A stretch of 64,000 nucleotides of DNA from Triatoma infestans. Its lineage: Eukaryota; Arthropoda; Insecta; Hemiptera; Reduviidae. The notes under the pieces were generated by a model. That model was not told where the DNA came from. It worked only from the letters and a program-made list of their open reading frames with translations, and ran no database searches. Positions 37,695-54,023 of this stretch are shown piece by piece. Both the position numbers and the translations under genes were made by a program. Position 1 is the first letter of the stretch; every line of letters starts with the position of its first letter. The stretch spans positions 431,194 to 495,193 of the forward strand of contig JAAEAF010000104.1 of assembly GCA_011037195.1 (NCBI GenBank), in the 5' to 3' direction.

Positions 37695-37895
37695 GAGTAA
37701 TGGTCATTGCCGCCTGAGCCTTCTCAGTGCACTGCCGGCCTCCGGATGGTGTTCTCTCGTTACAGACAACACTGCCCATCACCGGACAGTGTGCTGTAAG
37801 AGCTCCTAAGAAGAAAAACCTAAGGGCAGCACAGCTGGACTCGAACCCGAGTCCTCCGCGTGGGAGTCCAATGCACTATCCACTGAGCTAATAGA
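37695..37895 (-). repeat. tRNA-derived SINE copy, best preserved
   Basis: Minus strand: an A-box-like TTAGCTCAGTGGATAGTGC near 37890 and a B-box-like GGGTTCGAGTCC near 37850 show the tRNA-derived Pol III promoter. Then come GTGCTGCCCTTAGG, CACTGTCCGGTGATGGGC, GTAACGAGAGAACACCATCC, GCACTGAGAAGGCTCAGGCG and the 3' end. This copy gives the clearest consensus of the family. Confidence 0.88.
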
Positions 37896-38073
37896 TTTAT
37901 TCTTAATTTAACATATTTAATTGTAGGAGAGGGATGCAAGTTTTTACCTGGCTCCTGGCTTACTTCGTGATTTTTAACTAGCCAAGCTACTAATTATGAT
38001 AGGTAATGTAAGTATTTAAAAAAAAAAGTTGAACCCCCACATATCCAAGTCACGAGCCGCCACTGATGGGAAA

Positions 38074-41000
38074 TATTTCCAAAGTCGATAATCCAAGAAA
38101 GATAAAACTATGGAGAAAAATATAAGAAACCAAGAAACAATTAACAGAATAAAGCAACGACTCTTAAGCTGGGCTTCTGAAATATAGTTGGATTTTCTAC
38201 TATTTATAGTACGTCTTCTTATGAAGTGCACATGATACTAGAGTATGAGATAATAAGTTAGTGTAAACCTGGCTTTGGACTGAAGATTTTCGACCTCCCT
38301 CAATGTTTGAAAACTTCAACTTTTACATCCTCATGACCGAGAACCTTAACTTAGGTAGAGCTAGCTAGTATCATATATTAAACAATCTATTGTTTCTGAA
38401 TATGAAATTCTCAAACCAAATAATTTTCGGATTGTTCATCTTAAAGTTGATTTAATAATTGCTTCAGTATATTGGAAATGTCGTGTCAAAAATAATGGTT
38501 TAATTGATTACCTTGCAAGCGAACTATATGATATTTCCAACTCTTGTAAATATAGTGATTAGAGAAGATTCAATGCGAGAATCCATAATTATAACACATT
38601 AGAAAGCGATCTTTTATGTTATTCTCACTTGTATGTATCCAGAAGTTCCGGTAATCATAATAAAAATAGCAGAGATCAGCGCTTGTTGATGGTATAGAAG
38701 ATTATTCGTATGCAGTAGTAGATCTTATGATGGTTATCCGGGTAAATTTACATTATTGGTCTCTAAGGTTGTAGAGTGGTGGTTTACGTCTGGCTCTCAG
38801 TAGATATTATCTCCCATTTTCAAGTATTTCAAATTATAAATACTTCTAGTTTCTCAAGTCACCAACTTACTCTGTTACCCTTTCTTTATTCACTTTACTC
38901 TAATAATGAAATTGCTTTATATAATAGAATTCTAAAAATTCATTCAATTAATAGTGACTTTAACAATTAAAAAAAAAATTAATTCTGTACTACATTTATT
39001 TGCTAACTACCGTTCATGAAGCAATGGAACTCAGTGGAATTGTGTTTCAAAAATCTGTAGGCATTAAATATGCAGCCATTATTGCTAATGTAGATTAACT
39101 AAAAAAAAATTTTCCATTTATATAAAAATAAATTTAGTCTTACTTTTTTTCCCACTTACTTAGATTGTAAAAGAACTTTAAAAAAATAAATTATTCATTA
39201 ATAGACAAAAGGGTTTCAGGAGTGGGAGAGGCTGCCTTATTCAGGAGAGGAGTAAAGCAATATTCACTCTTACTGTCGTGAACATTAATTTCAAAAAAGA
39301 AGCGCTCAAAAAGAGAAGCGTGTGGGCTTTTTATTCTGTTAATCACGAAAAGTTTTGGTTTAAATTATATCATTAGGTGATATAAGTTGTAAGTAGTTGA
39401 GAATTTTGAAGGTTTTATATGATTTGCGCAGTTATGATTCTCCTGCGGAGGGTGCTATTCACTCTGCCAAAATCCCTTTATGAAGGGGTGGTAGCTTTTG
39501 TAATTGCTTTGTGACTAGAAGTGTGAAAAGTATGATGAAGATTTGCAAATCCGATTTCTGGATGACAAAATGTCATTTATACAGTTCCATTTGTCAGAGC
39601 ATCTTATTATAATCTTTGGAAGTGTGGGGCTGTTTAGGGATATTTTGGAGCGTTCATAGTTAAAATTCTTTAAACTACAACTCATTCTTCCTCTTAGAAC
39701 CCGAAGCCATTCATACAAGAGTCAAGATTTTTAAGAGAATGGCAGGTTACTGGATAAAGTTATTATGGAGAAAGAAAGAGTGCCCAGAGAATGTTTTAAT
39801 TATCACCAGATATAGCGCATTTTTCCCTTTAACTGAGTCTCGGACTTAAAAAACAGTTTAGCAGTAGTAGTTAAAAAACACTTTTTGAACTTGGATACGC
39901 AGGATCTTTGCGTTGTTAGTTAAGAAAAAATGATTTAATCACACCCTATATGCCACATGGATATATAAAGATACTGATTTTATTCTTAATTTGTCCTATA
40001 ATGTTTATTACAGAAAAATAGCTCTTTGAGTCTGGGAGAAGCTATCGTATTTGAACAATAGCTCAACCAATTAAGAATGCTCGCACAAGTCAGGTGGCTA
40101 ATAAAAAGCAATCCAGAATTTCAGTTAAAAAAATAAAATTTATTCTCTTCTGAAAACATATGTAGATCACGCTCCCTACAGTAATCAAATGAACTAATTC
40201 ATTTCTTTGCCTAGCTTTTTCTTCCCAACGAAATAATTACTTAGGGACATATTTAGGGCCTACTATTAGCAATAGAAAAAAAAAATGTCAATGTTACTAA
40301 CAAAGATATTGTGAGAGTTATTCTATATATAGTTGAATTTAGATTTGAGAAAAGGAAAAGAATGAAAATAGTAGATCCTTAACATCCTTTCATTGTACTC
40401 AATAACATCAGGTATTTTTTGACATACTTTTCCTGTAAACTCTTATCCTCGGTTTACAAATTAAAGACTTCATTTTCCTCTTTTTCTTACTTCTGATCAT
40501 CAATGATATGAAACATTAAGAGCAGGAAATAAGTTATAAGCTAAGGCAGTCATTAATTAATTTCTTCTTGCTTCACAATACACACATGTATTTATCCATA
40601 AACTTACACAATCTGTAACTTTTTTCCCATCAATTATTCATTTGTTTTTGAAAACATTAAGTTCTTCATTTCTACTTCAGAACCTTATCTATTAAATAAC
40701 AATCTTTTTCTATAAAAGTACAGTTCTATATTTTCTGTTTAATTCTTATTAGTGAACTTTATTTTTATTAGTTTCTTTGAATTAATTTATATTTCTGCTT
40801 GTATCTGTTTTATAATTAATGTTTTTTACTTTATTAATCTTTATTTTCTTATGAGTAGTTTACTGGTTTACAACTAATTTTTATTTTATTTTTTTCCTTT
40901 TCCTTGGATTACTTATGTTTTCCCCAGGTTTATTTCTAAATTTTGGTGGTGCTTTATTTTCTAATCAATTTCTAATTAGATATTTATCTATTAAGTAAAA

Positions 41001-41677
41001 ATTATATGGCATGCTTTATATTATTTGTTTATGTAAAGCTGTAATTTCTAATAAGATTTTCTTTTATTTTATTCTTGCAGTTCTTTTGTTAGTCAATCTA
41101 TACTAATAATAATGTGCTTTATTTTGAAATATATAAACACAGATTAGAAAAGTTGTACAAAACTTACCGCACTAACTGCATGGAAAAATCCATCTGCAGA
41201 AGCTGACTCCTATTTATAAATGCTCAACATAAATGGATTAAATATTTATCTACAGAAAAAATAAAAATAAATAGATCAAAAACTAAATAAAAGTCAATTA
41301 TATTTCATTTTGTTATATTATATACCAACTAATGGATGTATTCCCAAAAGCAATACATTAAAAACCATCTGAACTTTATTAAACCTATTTATGTTTTGGA
41401 AGCAGTTATTTCATTAATATATCTGCTATATTTCAATTAATGATCTACACAACTTCCTAAAGGCAAATCAAGTTCTATTTGTGAATTGTGAACTATATTT
41501 TTCTAAAAAATGCTCGAATCTTTAAAGTGACCATCCATTTAAATCGTATTGATTTAAATTTAATCGACATTGAATTATTTTGCGGATCATATAACTTTAC
41601 CAGCTTATTTAAACTAATTATTACGAGAATTTTTACTATATTTATGAGAATAAGTTAGGGTAATCTAGGAAATTATT
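38074..41677. other. Gene-free AT-rich gap
   Basis: No conserved frame or clear repeat copy was recognised in 3.6 kb. The open frames present are short and of biased composition. Part of 38250-39800 is less AT-rich and could be a very old transposon, but no motif could be named. Confidence 0.35.
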
Positions 41678-41935
41678 AGCTTAGTGGTGGTTATTGGAAT
41701 CCCACGCGGATCCAGGTTCGAAACAGCAGTGCTGCTAGATTGATTTTTTCTTTCTAGGAGTCCCTACAACTCATTGCCCAGTCAACACTGTATATATACC
41801 AACTATATATAGATATATATTTACATAGAAAAACCCTTCTGTAACTAGAGAATACTGCTCGGAAGCCGGTAGTGCACTGAGAAATTTCCGGGAGGATTAT
41901 CTTTCACTATCCCTTAAACAATCTTATCTAATCTA
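41678..41935 (+). repeat. tRNA-derived SINE copy with inserted AT run
   Basis: Head TTAGCTTAGTGGTGGTTATT and B-box-like AGGTTCGAAACAGC, then TAGGAGTCCCTACAACTCA, a (TA)-rich expansion near 41800-41825, CTGTAACTAGAGAATACTGC, CGGAAGCCGGTAGTGCACTG and AGAAATTTCCGGG. It is in plus orientation. Confidence 0.75.
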
Positions 41936-43341
41936 GGGTAATCTATATTTGGAAGAGTTCAACATTAAATATACATAAACTGTTAAAAAAAAGGAGGTTC
42001 TGAGTCATATGTAAAGGGGATGAATTCATTGGGCTTAACGAGCACTCCTGCTTTCTCCCAGTTTTATATCAAATTTATTTGTCTTTATTATACTACATCG
42101 AAATCATAGTTTTTCAACAAATCTTTATTGTATGAAGAAATTTAAAGGAAACCCTTAATTTTTAGCAACCAGGTACTTATGGGTCATGATCACAATGTAT
42201 TTTACAGTTTGATACTGCACAAAGATAATTAACTGAAATTTCCATTCATCAATAGTCATATTCCATTTGCATCATAATTATTCATCTTTTGAATTATTTG
42301 TTCTGGAAATATTTATAGCATTCTCAATAAACATATTCTTCGGAATTGTTGTAGTTCCCCATTCTATTATTAAAATCGGCTAAAGTTGGGAATGGAACCT
42401 CCAATTATCTTTTCACATTTATCCTTATCGGAATGATGAAACTATTTAACAATAAATTGTATAGTGTGTGAAGTGAAAGTATGGAGTTAGCAAAAGCGAA
42501 GCAAAGAGCAATGGTATATTCAACTTAGAAAAATGTGTGTAGGAAGAAAGCTATACAGAACATTTTCGAACCTATACAGAAAATTTTTCCAAGCGTGTAC
42601 GAGTTGGACTGACATGGGATTATTTTTTATTTACTTCTCGAACCCGCTTCAGTGAGGGCACTGGTGGGCCGGGGGGCGTGGGACCCCTACTTTCAATATA
42701 GTATGAAATGAAAAAAAATTTTATAAACGGAAATAACGTATTAAGCGTAACATGGTTTAAGTGATAGCTATAGGTTACAAAAAAAAAAAAACCTGTAGTG
42801 TGCTAAGTTGTAGAGGTCTATTCCCTACTTTCACCTTAAAATCACCAAAAATTAAAAACTCCAATTGTGAGTATAGTTGCAAAAGTCAAACGTAAGTTAT
42901 TCATTCTCAAACTAACGGTTGGGAACTACATAAATTTATTTATTATTGAATATAGCTGTGATTAAATTATACTAAAAAACAGATTCTTTTGATTTTCTTA
43001 TTTTGTCGTACATCATAAAGGCAATTACCGCAACATGAAATATTACTGCATTCCAAATTTGCAAAATCGATCTTAACCCAGAAATTCAGTTTTGACAGAT
43101 AAATATACCTGTCTAGCAAATATTATTGGGTTTTTATTGCACATTTTTAAAGTAGGGCCATTCATTTATCATTTAGTAGTTAAAACTCAACTTCTAGAGA
43201 TAAACCTAACACTAGCAAGACTTAAAATAATCATAGACAATATTTTAAATCCTAACAGAATACATAGTTGTTAACATTCTTACACATTTCAAAGAATTCA
43301 ACAAGTTTATGTTAAGTATGTTTTGTTGTCAAAACAGGATG
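41936..43341. other. Gap before GTF3C6, no gene seen
   Basis: AT-rich. It contains an isolated GC-rich patch at about 42650-42685 (CACTGGTGGGCCGGGGGGCG) that may be a transposon end. The right end should hold the GTF3C6 3' UTR. Confidence 0.35.
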
Positions 43342-43778
43342 TCACATCTCATCAACATTACTTTCAATATCTCTTGGAATATCACTTCCATTTTTTTTAG
43401 AATTCACAAATATTCTAGACATATGAAGAATTTTATCTGTTTTAGATGCATAATACATTTGCCTCTCAGGAGGTTCGGAAAATAGTGGATCAGATCGGAT
43501 GGGATCCCCTTCTTCGAACATCACATGAGTTCCTAGAGTATTTTTCCATTCACCTTGAAACACCTTTAATGAAAAAAGACTATTAGAGCTCTTAAAATAA
43601 TGACTTGTTGTAATTTACCAGTACCCATTAAATTTCTTACTTGGTTTCCTAATTGTAAAACTGGTTCATCAGAGTCTATTCCTATAATTTTAAATTCCTT
43701 GTCCGTAGAAAATAAGTCATCCTCTACTTTAGAATTGAAATCCATATACACCAAGATTTCTTCATAATCTTCAGACAT
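43342..43778 (-). CDS. GTF3C6: General transcription factor 3C polypeptide 6 (TFIIIC 35-kDa subunit)-like
   Basis: GTF3C6 is a small TFIIIC subunit that helps recognise the B box of tRNA-type Pol III promoters. Two minus-strand exons, 43641-43778 and 43342-43563, join in phase 0 at a GTAAGA donor. They give 119 aa, against 213 in human. The conserved core is present: a short beta stretch (EEILVYMDF), FKIIGIDSDEPVLQLGNQ, then VFQGEWKNTLGTHVMFEE. This parallels the vertebrate pattern of GID..RPILQ followed by VFAGEYEDTLGTCVIFEE. The C-terminal acidic extension of vertebrates is missing; only a short acidic end (DIESNVDEM) remains. It is head to head with ATG5, 234 bp apart. Length and motif order fit a compact arthropod orthologue. 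Confidence 0.82.
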
Positions 43779-44012
43779 TTTGTCAAAATAATAATGATTA
43801 AATCGAAAAGTGCGTTAATATTTTTTGAACAAAAAATATTACTTTTCCATCAGAAGCTTGAAGGTTACCTTTACCATAACCTTAGGTTTGTGTTATTGTT
43901 GCTTTGGCTTTTTCATTGAAATGTAAATTCATTATAGACTTTGTTGAGTTTCATAATTTCTGTTGCATAACATTAAATCAATCACATTGTTATGTAAACT
44001 ACGGACTTAATT
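43779..44012. promoter_or_regulatory. 234-bp bidirectional promoter of GTF3C6 and ATG5
   Basis: Both 5' leaders and both core promoters must fit in this interval. It holds a perfect inverted repeat, AAGGTTA at 43861-43867 and TAACCTT at 43877-43883, with a 9-bp spacer. No TATA box is obvious. Bidirectional function is inferred from the spacing. Confidence 0.6.
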
Positions 44013-47567
<3,555 letters not shown>

Positions 47568-48184
47568 TTATTATAAATTCGGATTATTTGGCACTACTCT
47601 CTTCATATGCAGATGGTTTTTGATTATTTTATTGTAAGTTATGTACATATTTTATATTAAACTGTATCAAGAAAACCATTTTGATATTATCTCTTAATGC
47701 TTATACGTATTTCCATTGTGCGTTTCGTTTGTATATTTATTCTCCTTTTCTTTGAAGCTCATGGAAAGATGTTTCTACAGTCTTAATTCACAAACAAAAA
47801 AGTTTTACATTAATTGATGCTTCATTAAGACATATGAACTTTTGTAATACTATTATTTTACTTTCCGAGCATATGATGCATTTAAAAGTTAGTAATTAAG
47901 TATGAATGCCTAGAGTTATTGCCATGATTTTGTTCCAAGCTGGGCCGTTTTTAGAATTTAGCAGCGCGATGTCCGACTCAAATGTTTCCCTTTAAAATGA
48001 AAATGAATGTTAATTACTTAAATTAACTTTCTTTAAGCGTTTTGTGAGGCAGTATTCGTTCATAGAAGATTTTCTAAATCGCTTTTCACTGAAAATCATG
48101 CTTTGATCTGCGTTAAGTTCAAAAAAGTTGTTTTCAGCCAGTGATTTATCTGTTGTGTGTACACCTTAACAAAAAAAAAAAAAA

Positions 48185-48236
48185 TCTGGTGTGAAACATA
48201 CACGATTTTCTCTTTCTGAAATTTAGTTATAATAAT
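48185..48236 (+). repeat. 5' fragment of ACCGGAAGT-type repeat
   Basis: TCTGGTGTGAAACATACACG and TTTCTCTTTCTGAAATT follow a CCTTAAC plus poly-A run, the same junction seen at 12745-12775. Only the first 50 bp of the repeat are present. Confidence 0.6.
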
Positions 48237-48239
48237 TGA

Positions 48240-49960
48240 ATCTATTCTTCTTCTTCATAGGCGCTCATTCATCTGATCTGATCGCCCATTCATTTTTCTA
48301 GGAATTTTTCTCCATATACAATCCTTGCACATTTCCAGTCCATTGTAGTCTGTTTAGTCTAATGTGATTCACTATGACATATTTATTTAATAGCATTTTC
48401 AGTTCTGCATTCACCTTCATTTCCATGAGACTCTATCCTGGAGACTCTATCCCTCGAAAAAACTCTACTTTCAAATCTAAGTAGGGGAGCTCATTAAACT
48501 TGGATATTATTTAGCCAAGTAAATAAAGACTGGATGGATATAGGTTTTGTATAATATTGGTCGATCTGGAGAAGCTTTGGCTTTTAAAATAGTTAATAAA
48601 ACTGCATCAATTGGCTAGCAAGTTTGCGTTAATTTCGTATTGATATTATTTTCAGAGTTCGCTTGTGTTCCCAAATGTGAATCATTAACTTTTTCCAAAG
48701 TGAAACTATATTATATGCCCATTTGTATGCCTGATCTAGTACTTGGACTTCTCTATCTGGACTTTAAGTCCTATTTCAGACCCTTCAGTGAGCCTTCTCT
48801 ACTTAAAGGAAATTAACTCCTTACCACATTAAGTGAAAACTCATCAGAATATTGCTACCAAGCTGGCAGAGCATTTTGAAATGGTTTGTATGCTTGATTT
48901 TTTGAAAGTTAGGGCTAAGTTATATAAGAAGACGTCCGACCATCCCCTTGCCCAATACCATTTTGTGTGGAATTGATCAGAAGATCAGTCTAACTTTGAT
49001 CACTAGTCTTTCTGACCAGATCGACTAGCTTTGTAGTACCTCTAGTTCAAGAAGTGCTCCTATATATGCTCCTCTTCTACACATTTATGGCACAAGAAGT
49101 GCTCCATTTCTACACATTTAAGGCCGCCTTAAAATCAATGAACAGTTAATGAATCGTTTATCTCTTCTTTTCCCATGACGTTTTTTATGGAGAAGGATTT
49201 CACATATTGTAGATCTCTCATTTCTGATATTAGCTTGGAAGGGAACTTTTTCAACAGTGGAATGTAGTCTTTTGTACAAAATTCCTTATATGATTAAAAA
49301 ATCAGGGCAGCGGAGAGATTCCTCTATAATCAGTGCTCTCCAAAATATCCCCTTTATTTTTGTAAAGAGCGATGACTGTTTTGCTGCAATATTCTTAACT
49401 TAGGAAATTTGACACAATCACAATATTCCCTATACACAATATTCCCTATACACAATATTCCCTATACACAATATTACCCGCATGAAGATAAAGTAAAAAG
49501 AGTCAAAACATTTTGCAGTTTAAGGGATATAATACTCCAATTGCTGATTGCTATAAACGTTTTCAAATTATCCATCCGTCTAATCTTTGTTGGGTAATCA
49601 GGTCCATCAGAGGTCACACACACACAGAGCATAGAAATCTAAAATAAATTATGGGTCTATAGCTCTTATGGTCCCTTGCCTTTTTTCTGATAATTCTGAG
49701 GGAGTGGATTTGACAATTATGACTTCCTCCTTTTGTGTATGCTGATTGCATTACTGATATGCTCCAGTCGCACATTCAGCAATCAGAAAATATTATAAGA
49801 AATACTTTCTTATAATATCCCTGAAAATATTTTTAGATGCACATTGAAGAAAGCAAAGATATCCCTCTGTAATTATCTCCAACTAGAAGATCCTTATTTT
49901 GTGGATAACTGTTTTATTCTATTCTTTGGGAATTGTTTGTTTTTTTTTTCCTCAAGCAGA
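48240..49960 (-). mobile_element. Decayed LINE reverse-transcriptase fragment
   Basis: Read on the minus strand, broken frames recover non-LTR RT pieces in order: a finger-like block (about 49200-49260), IDFKAALNV (about 49110-49135), matching the common IDFKAAFD motif, and RLNRLQWTGNVQGL near 48330-48370, matching the R.L.W.GHV.RM C-terminal block. Stops and shifts are frequent, so the copy is old. It is likely RTE- or CR1-like. Limits are approximate. The copy lies just downstream of ATG5, antisense to it. Confidence 0.55.
49419..49476 (+). repeat. 16-bp minisatellite
   Basis: About 3.5 copies of CACAATATTCCCTATA stand head to tail with no mismatches in the complete units. Confidence 0.9.
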
Positions 49961-52900
49961 ATAAAGTCCTGTATGAGCTTTAGCAGTTCATGACTTTCTT
50001 GTTTGATCAGCGACTTGCCCATCATGCCCTTCGGTGTAATTACGTTTTAATCTATTCCACATTTTTGCGAATAGCTACGAAAAATATTCGTTAAAAGTAA
50101 TGGAGAAATATGTTATTTTATTAATATAGATTCAGAATACATTCCTGTATGATGGAAATATACGATTGCAATTAGAGTTAAAGATAGCTCTAAAGATAAA
50201 GCTATCTTTAGTAATTAAAGATGGCTGATTTTTTCCAATCCAAGCTAGTTCATCTAAAGTTTTTGTATGGATCCCGGCTAGGAACCTCTGCTCTAAAGAG
50301 ATATTGCATTACATGACGTTGGAAATGCACTGAGGTTTATAGAAGTGATTCACTCTATTCGTTCACTAGTTCGTAGTAGTTCGTCTCTATGTTGTGTAGC
50401 CATTGGTCAAAATGATAAAATCATCGACAGATGTCAGAGTTCTCTACCACTTTCAAGAAACATATCTCGTTTAAAGAAGATCGTTGAAGCTGTTATTGTG
50501 AAAAATCGAAATCCTCGTATCGATCCCCTGACGTAAAATGAATAAAATGTGGACTTGATATTGTTATGTATGTCCCTTCTCGTTGAAATACATGATATAT
50601 ATTCTGCATATAATTGCATTCTTATTACGAGCATGGGTGAGAATTATTCCCATTGCTCCAAACAAATATATTATAATATATACATTTTTTTCAGCTATGA
50701 TATTGACATAAATAAAAAAGACCCATTTCTGGAAACATGTTTTCATATTTAGGAACCTTGATATTTATTGCCGATGAAAATAAAATTAAAGTGTTTAATC
50801 TTCTACTCCTACATTTAATAAAAAAGATATTAACTTCTTTGAAAGCATATTTTTTTTATAATAGATTTATTGAAGGAAATATTATAATTGTTAATATTAT
50901 ATTAGTATAATATAATGATAGCGAGTTTTTTTTTTTGAAGTTTTAGAATTACACAATTTTCCTTTTATGACTAAGGAAAATGCAGTTTTTTTATATTTCT
51001 ATGTTTATTTTATATTGGCTCACCAAACTGTTGCCTTGTTTTATTCATAGAGAAGTTACTTTCCAATATTTTCTATAATTTAACATTTACTAATTTGTCT
51101 ACATTTTGTTTTAGCTGAAATATAACCTGTTGGTCCATTCAAAGAAAAAAAAAGAAGGTTTTCAGCTATTGTTCATAATGCAATATTATTTTAAATAAAA
51201 TCAGTGCATTTATTTATTTCGTTTTAATAGAAATATTTAACCTTTTATTTTATAATAATCTTGTAGTGCAAATTGTTAGAAATATGATTTTTAATTTTAA
51301 TTTACAGTTTTTATATCCTTTTTGTGCTTTATGCATTAAAATTTGAATTTAAAAAGAGTTTATAAAAATAAGTAAATCAGTTTTAGAGTATATTAGCAAA
51401 ACAATCCATTTGCGGAAGGATTTGGATTATATTTTGTCGTTGATTTTTCAGAAGTAATTATACATTTCTTGTACTATTTCATAAATGCTATTTTAAAAAT
51501 AATCTATATATACCATCAAGTTAAATGAAAAAACTGGCGTTTTGTTGTGGTCGTTTGGTTCTCTGAAACAGAGTGTACGGATATCCAGGGGGCACGACGA
51601 GGACGATCACTACACCCCTTATGAAAAAAAAAATTTTTTTAATGAAAAAAATTGTCTGTTCTACTTATTATGTGAAATTTATTCAGTAAGTTAATTAAAT
51701 TGCAAGGGTATATTTGTTGGGTGCAACAACTAAAGAGCTCCTTTATATGAATTCACGGATTTTTATTTTTCATTTTCACAATAAACCAAAAAAAATTAAT
51801 GAACCCGATTAATAAAACAAAAAAAATCAGAGCCACTTATCAGCAAAAAGCGTATATATTCAAATTTACAAAACAAAACCTGATTACGCTTTAGAAACAT
51901 GATGAAAAAAGTTCAGTTTTCAGAAAATGCCTTCTGTTGAAAAAGCTTAATTGCTAGTGGGTTTTTAGCAATATTTTATCGGCATTAAATATTGTTTAAT
52001 AGCTTTCTATAAGTATGTAGTATTGCTCATACATTGTGCATTGATTGCAGTTATTATTTATTTGTACCACTCATTTTGATGTAAGATCCTACAGTCAAAC
52101 ATTTACATGACTATTAAGACACGTCTGTCAAGTTGAACTGGCCATCACGGAATTTTTTTATAGGCCGTCTTAAGAAGCACTGTCTCTTTATCGCATTAAA
52201 GACAAATTCTGCTGGTCTAACTAGTTCCAGCTAAGACTTATGCTTTGCTTTCAAATTATTGTTACTATTTGATACTTGATTCTGTTAAACCTTTTCTTTG
52301 AAATATAAATTTATAAGAATTTGTACATTATTAGAATTTTAAACCAAATAATAGAAAACTCTTTCGACAGATGAATTTGTACTTCCGAAAATTTACATAC
52401 TACTAGTAATCCTCAATACTAGTAAATACTCAACCAAAAATGTTAATTGTAGAAAGTACAAGAAAGGAATAAAACTAAATTCAAAGCGGAAATTACAAAG
52501 GGAAAAGCCTAATTTCTTTAGTTTTTCTATTGCGCAGCACAAACATTCGAAGACAGCTAAAATTAAATTGAAAATACAAACGAACGGTATTTAAGACATT
52601 TACAATAAATTCATTTATAAAAAATTCATATTTAAAATCAGCCTAAAATTTTTATTTTCATATTGCATTGCCAAAGACGAATATTTTTGTGTGTACTAAA
52701 ATTTCTTCTCTCTTTACTTAATAAAAACAATGATGATATTTTACAGATATGAAAAATTATTTAAGATCATTTAGAAAAGACCGAGTTTCGATTAGAGTTG
52801 ATCTAATCCAACTTGCGTAGGACTAGAACGCATTAAGTATCTAACATGTTTAAAATTGTATTTTAAATTTTATAGAATTATCTTGGAAATAATTAGTAAA

Positions 52901-53938
52901 ACAACCATTAGTTATAAACCCTTATAAGCAAATCTGAATTTCACTGTGATCATTTGATAACCTAATATTGTCCTGTTATTCTAGAGCAGCTATTAATTAC
53001 CAAAATAGTCTACAAATCTCATCTCACTGAGATTACGTCGTGATTGAATTTATGAAATTAAATCTATTTCTTCGAATCTATAGTTCGAATGAAGATCGAA
53101 CTGTTTAGTTTTCTTGATATATTGATCATCTAAAAGAGTTAGCTTTTAGTGTTGATTACGAGAGGAAAAAACCTTTCAAGATTTTATGAGCTCCAGCAAT
53201 CAACGAAAATATGCGACTCGCTTATTTCGCCATATTTCTTACTGAAACACATGTAACTTGTTGCTTGCAATGTTTTTCCAATGAATGAACTGTATTTAAT
53301 TTTAATATAAAATCTTTGCTAATCCATTTTGAAAAGAAAAATTTAATTTCAGCATTAAAAGTCCACAATTTAGTTTTCGTTAGAAATATATTTTATATTA
53401 CTTTTCGAATAATTGAAATAAAATATTGTTTGCAAAGTTTGCATTAGAACTTACCTTAGTTAAAAATAATATCAATTACTTTAATTACTGTTAGTTTAAT
53501 GAAAGTTAATCTGAAAATTTCAAAATTGAATTTGAAATTTCCATATTGATGAAAAAGTTTAGATTGAAAAATAAAATTCGGAATCTAATTCGGGTTTATT
53601 AAAATATAAACGTTTCGTCTAATAAAAATCTGTATTAAAATATTTGTTAACTATTAACAACATATAAATTTAAAGGCACAACATTTTTTCATATAGGCAC
53701 TTACTGACAAATCGAACAGTTAAAAAGGTATATTGTTCATCAAGAACATCATATATATTTACTAAATTATTAACAAAACTTAATTATATGTACATACTTT
53801 TATCTAAATATATATAAAAATATTTTGTTTATATACAAAATATATAATGAACACAAATAAGAGTCCTGAGGATTAAACTGAAAAATTATGGAAGACACTT
53901 TGACCTCAGTTTCCTATTTCAGTCTCCATTTTACTAAC
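49961..53938. other. Long AT-rich gene-free gap
   Basis: Four kilobases without a recognisable gene. A piece at 50440-50500 (TCGTTTAAAGAAGATCGTTG) resembles one unit of the ACCGGAAGT-type repeat. At 51545-51620, TTGTTGTGGTCG..GGTTCTC and a GGGGGCACGACGAGGACG patch suggest an old transposon end. The right side should hold the 3' UTR of the Brinker-like gene. Confidence 0.35.
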
Positions 53939-54023
53939 TTATATGTTCACTTTTTTCTGAACAATACATTTGGCACATGCTGTGTTAATTTCCGAGATAA
54001 CTACATCTAATGATAAAGGTACA

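Larger units (their letters stand above)
36288..38065. mobile_element. hAT-type DNA transposon with 8-bp target duplication, carrying nested repeats
   Basis: The termini are perfect 11-bp inverted repeats, CAGTGGCGGCT at 36288 and AGCCGCCACTG ending at 38065. Both are flanked by the same 8-bp host sequence ATGGGAAA (36280-36287 and 38066-38073). An 8-bp duplication with CAGTGGCGG-type ends is the hallmark of the hAT superfamily. The interior has no transposase frame. It holds an ACCGGAAGT-type repeat (36830-37690) and a SINE (37695-37895), so the original element was a short non-autonomous copy that took later insertions, or it captured them. Confidence 0.88.

Noticed and set aside
42640..42685. 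GC-rich patch that could be a CpG-type promoter
   Set aside because: It is 45 bp long, far from any gene start, and more like a transposon end; no support for a promoter.
50345..50752. Several overlapping frames of 60-67 codons
   Set aside because: They overlap each other on both strands, and part matches the ACCGGAAGT-type repeat; no coding signal.
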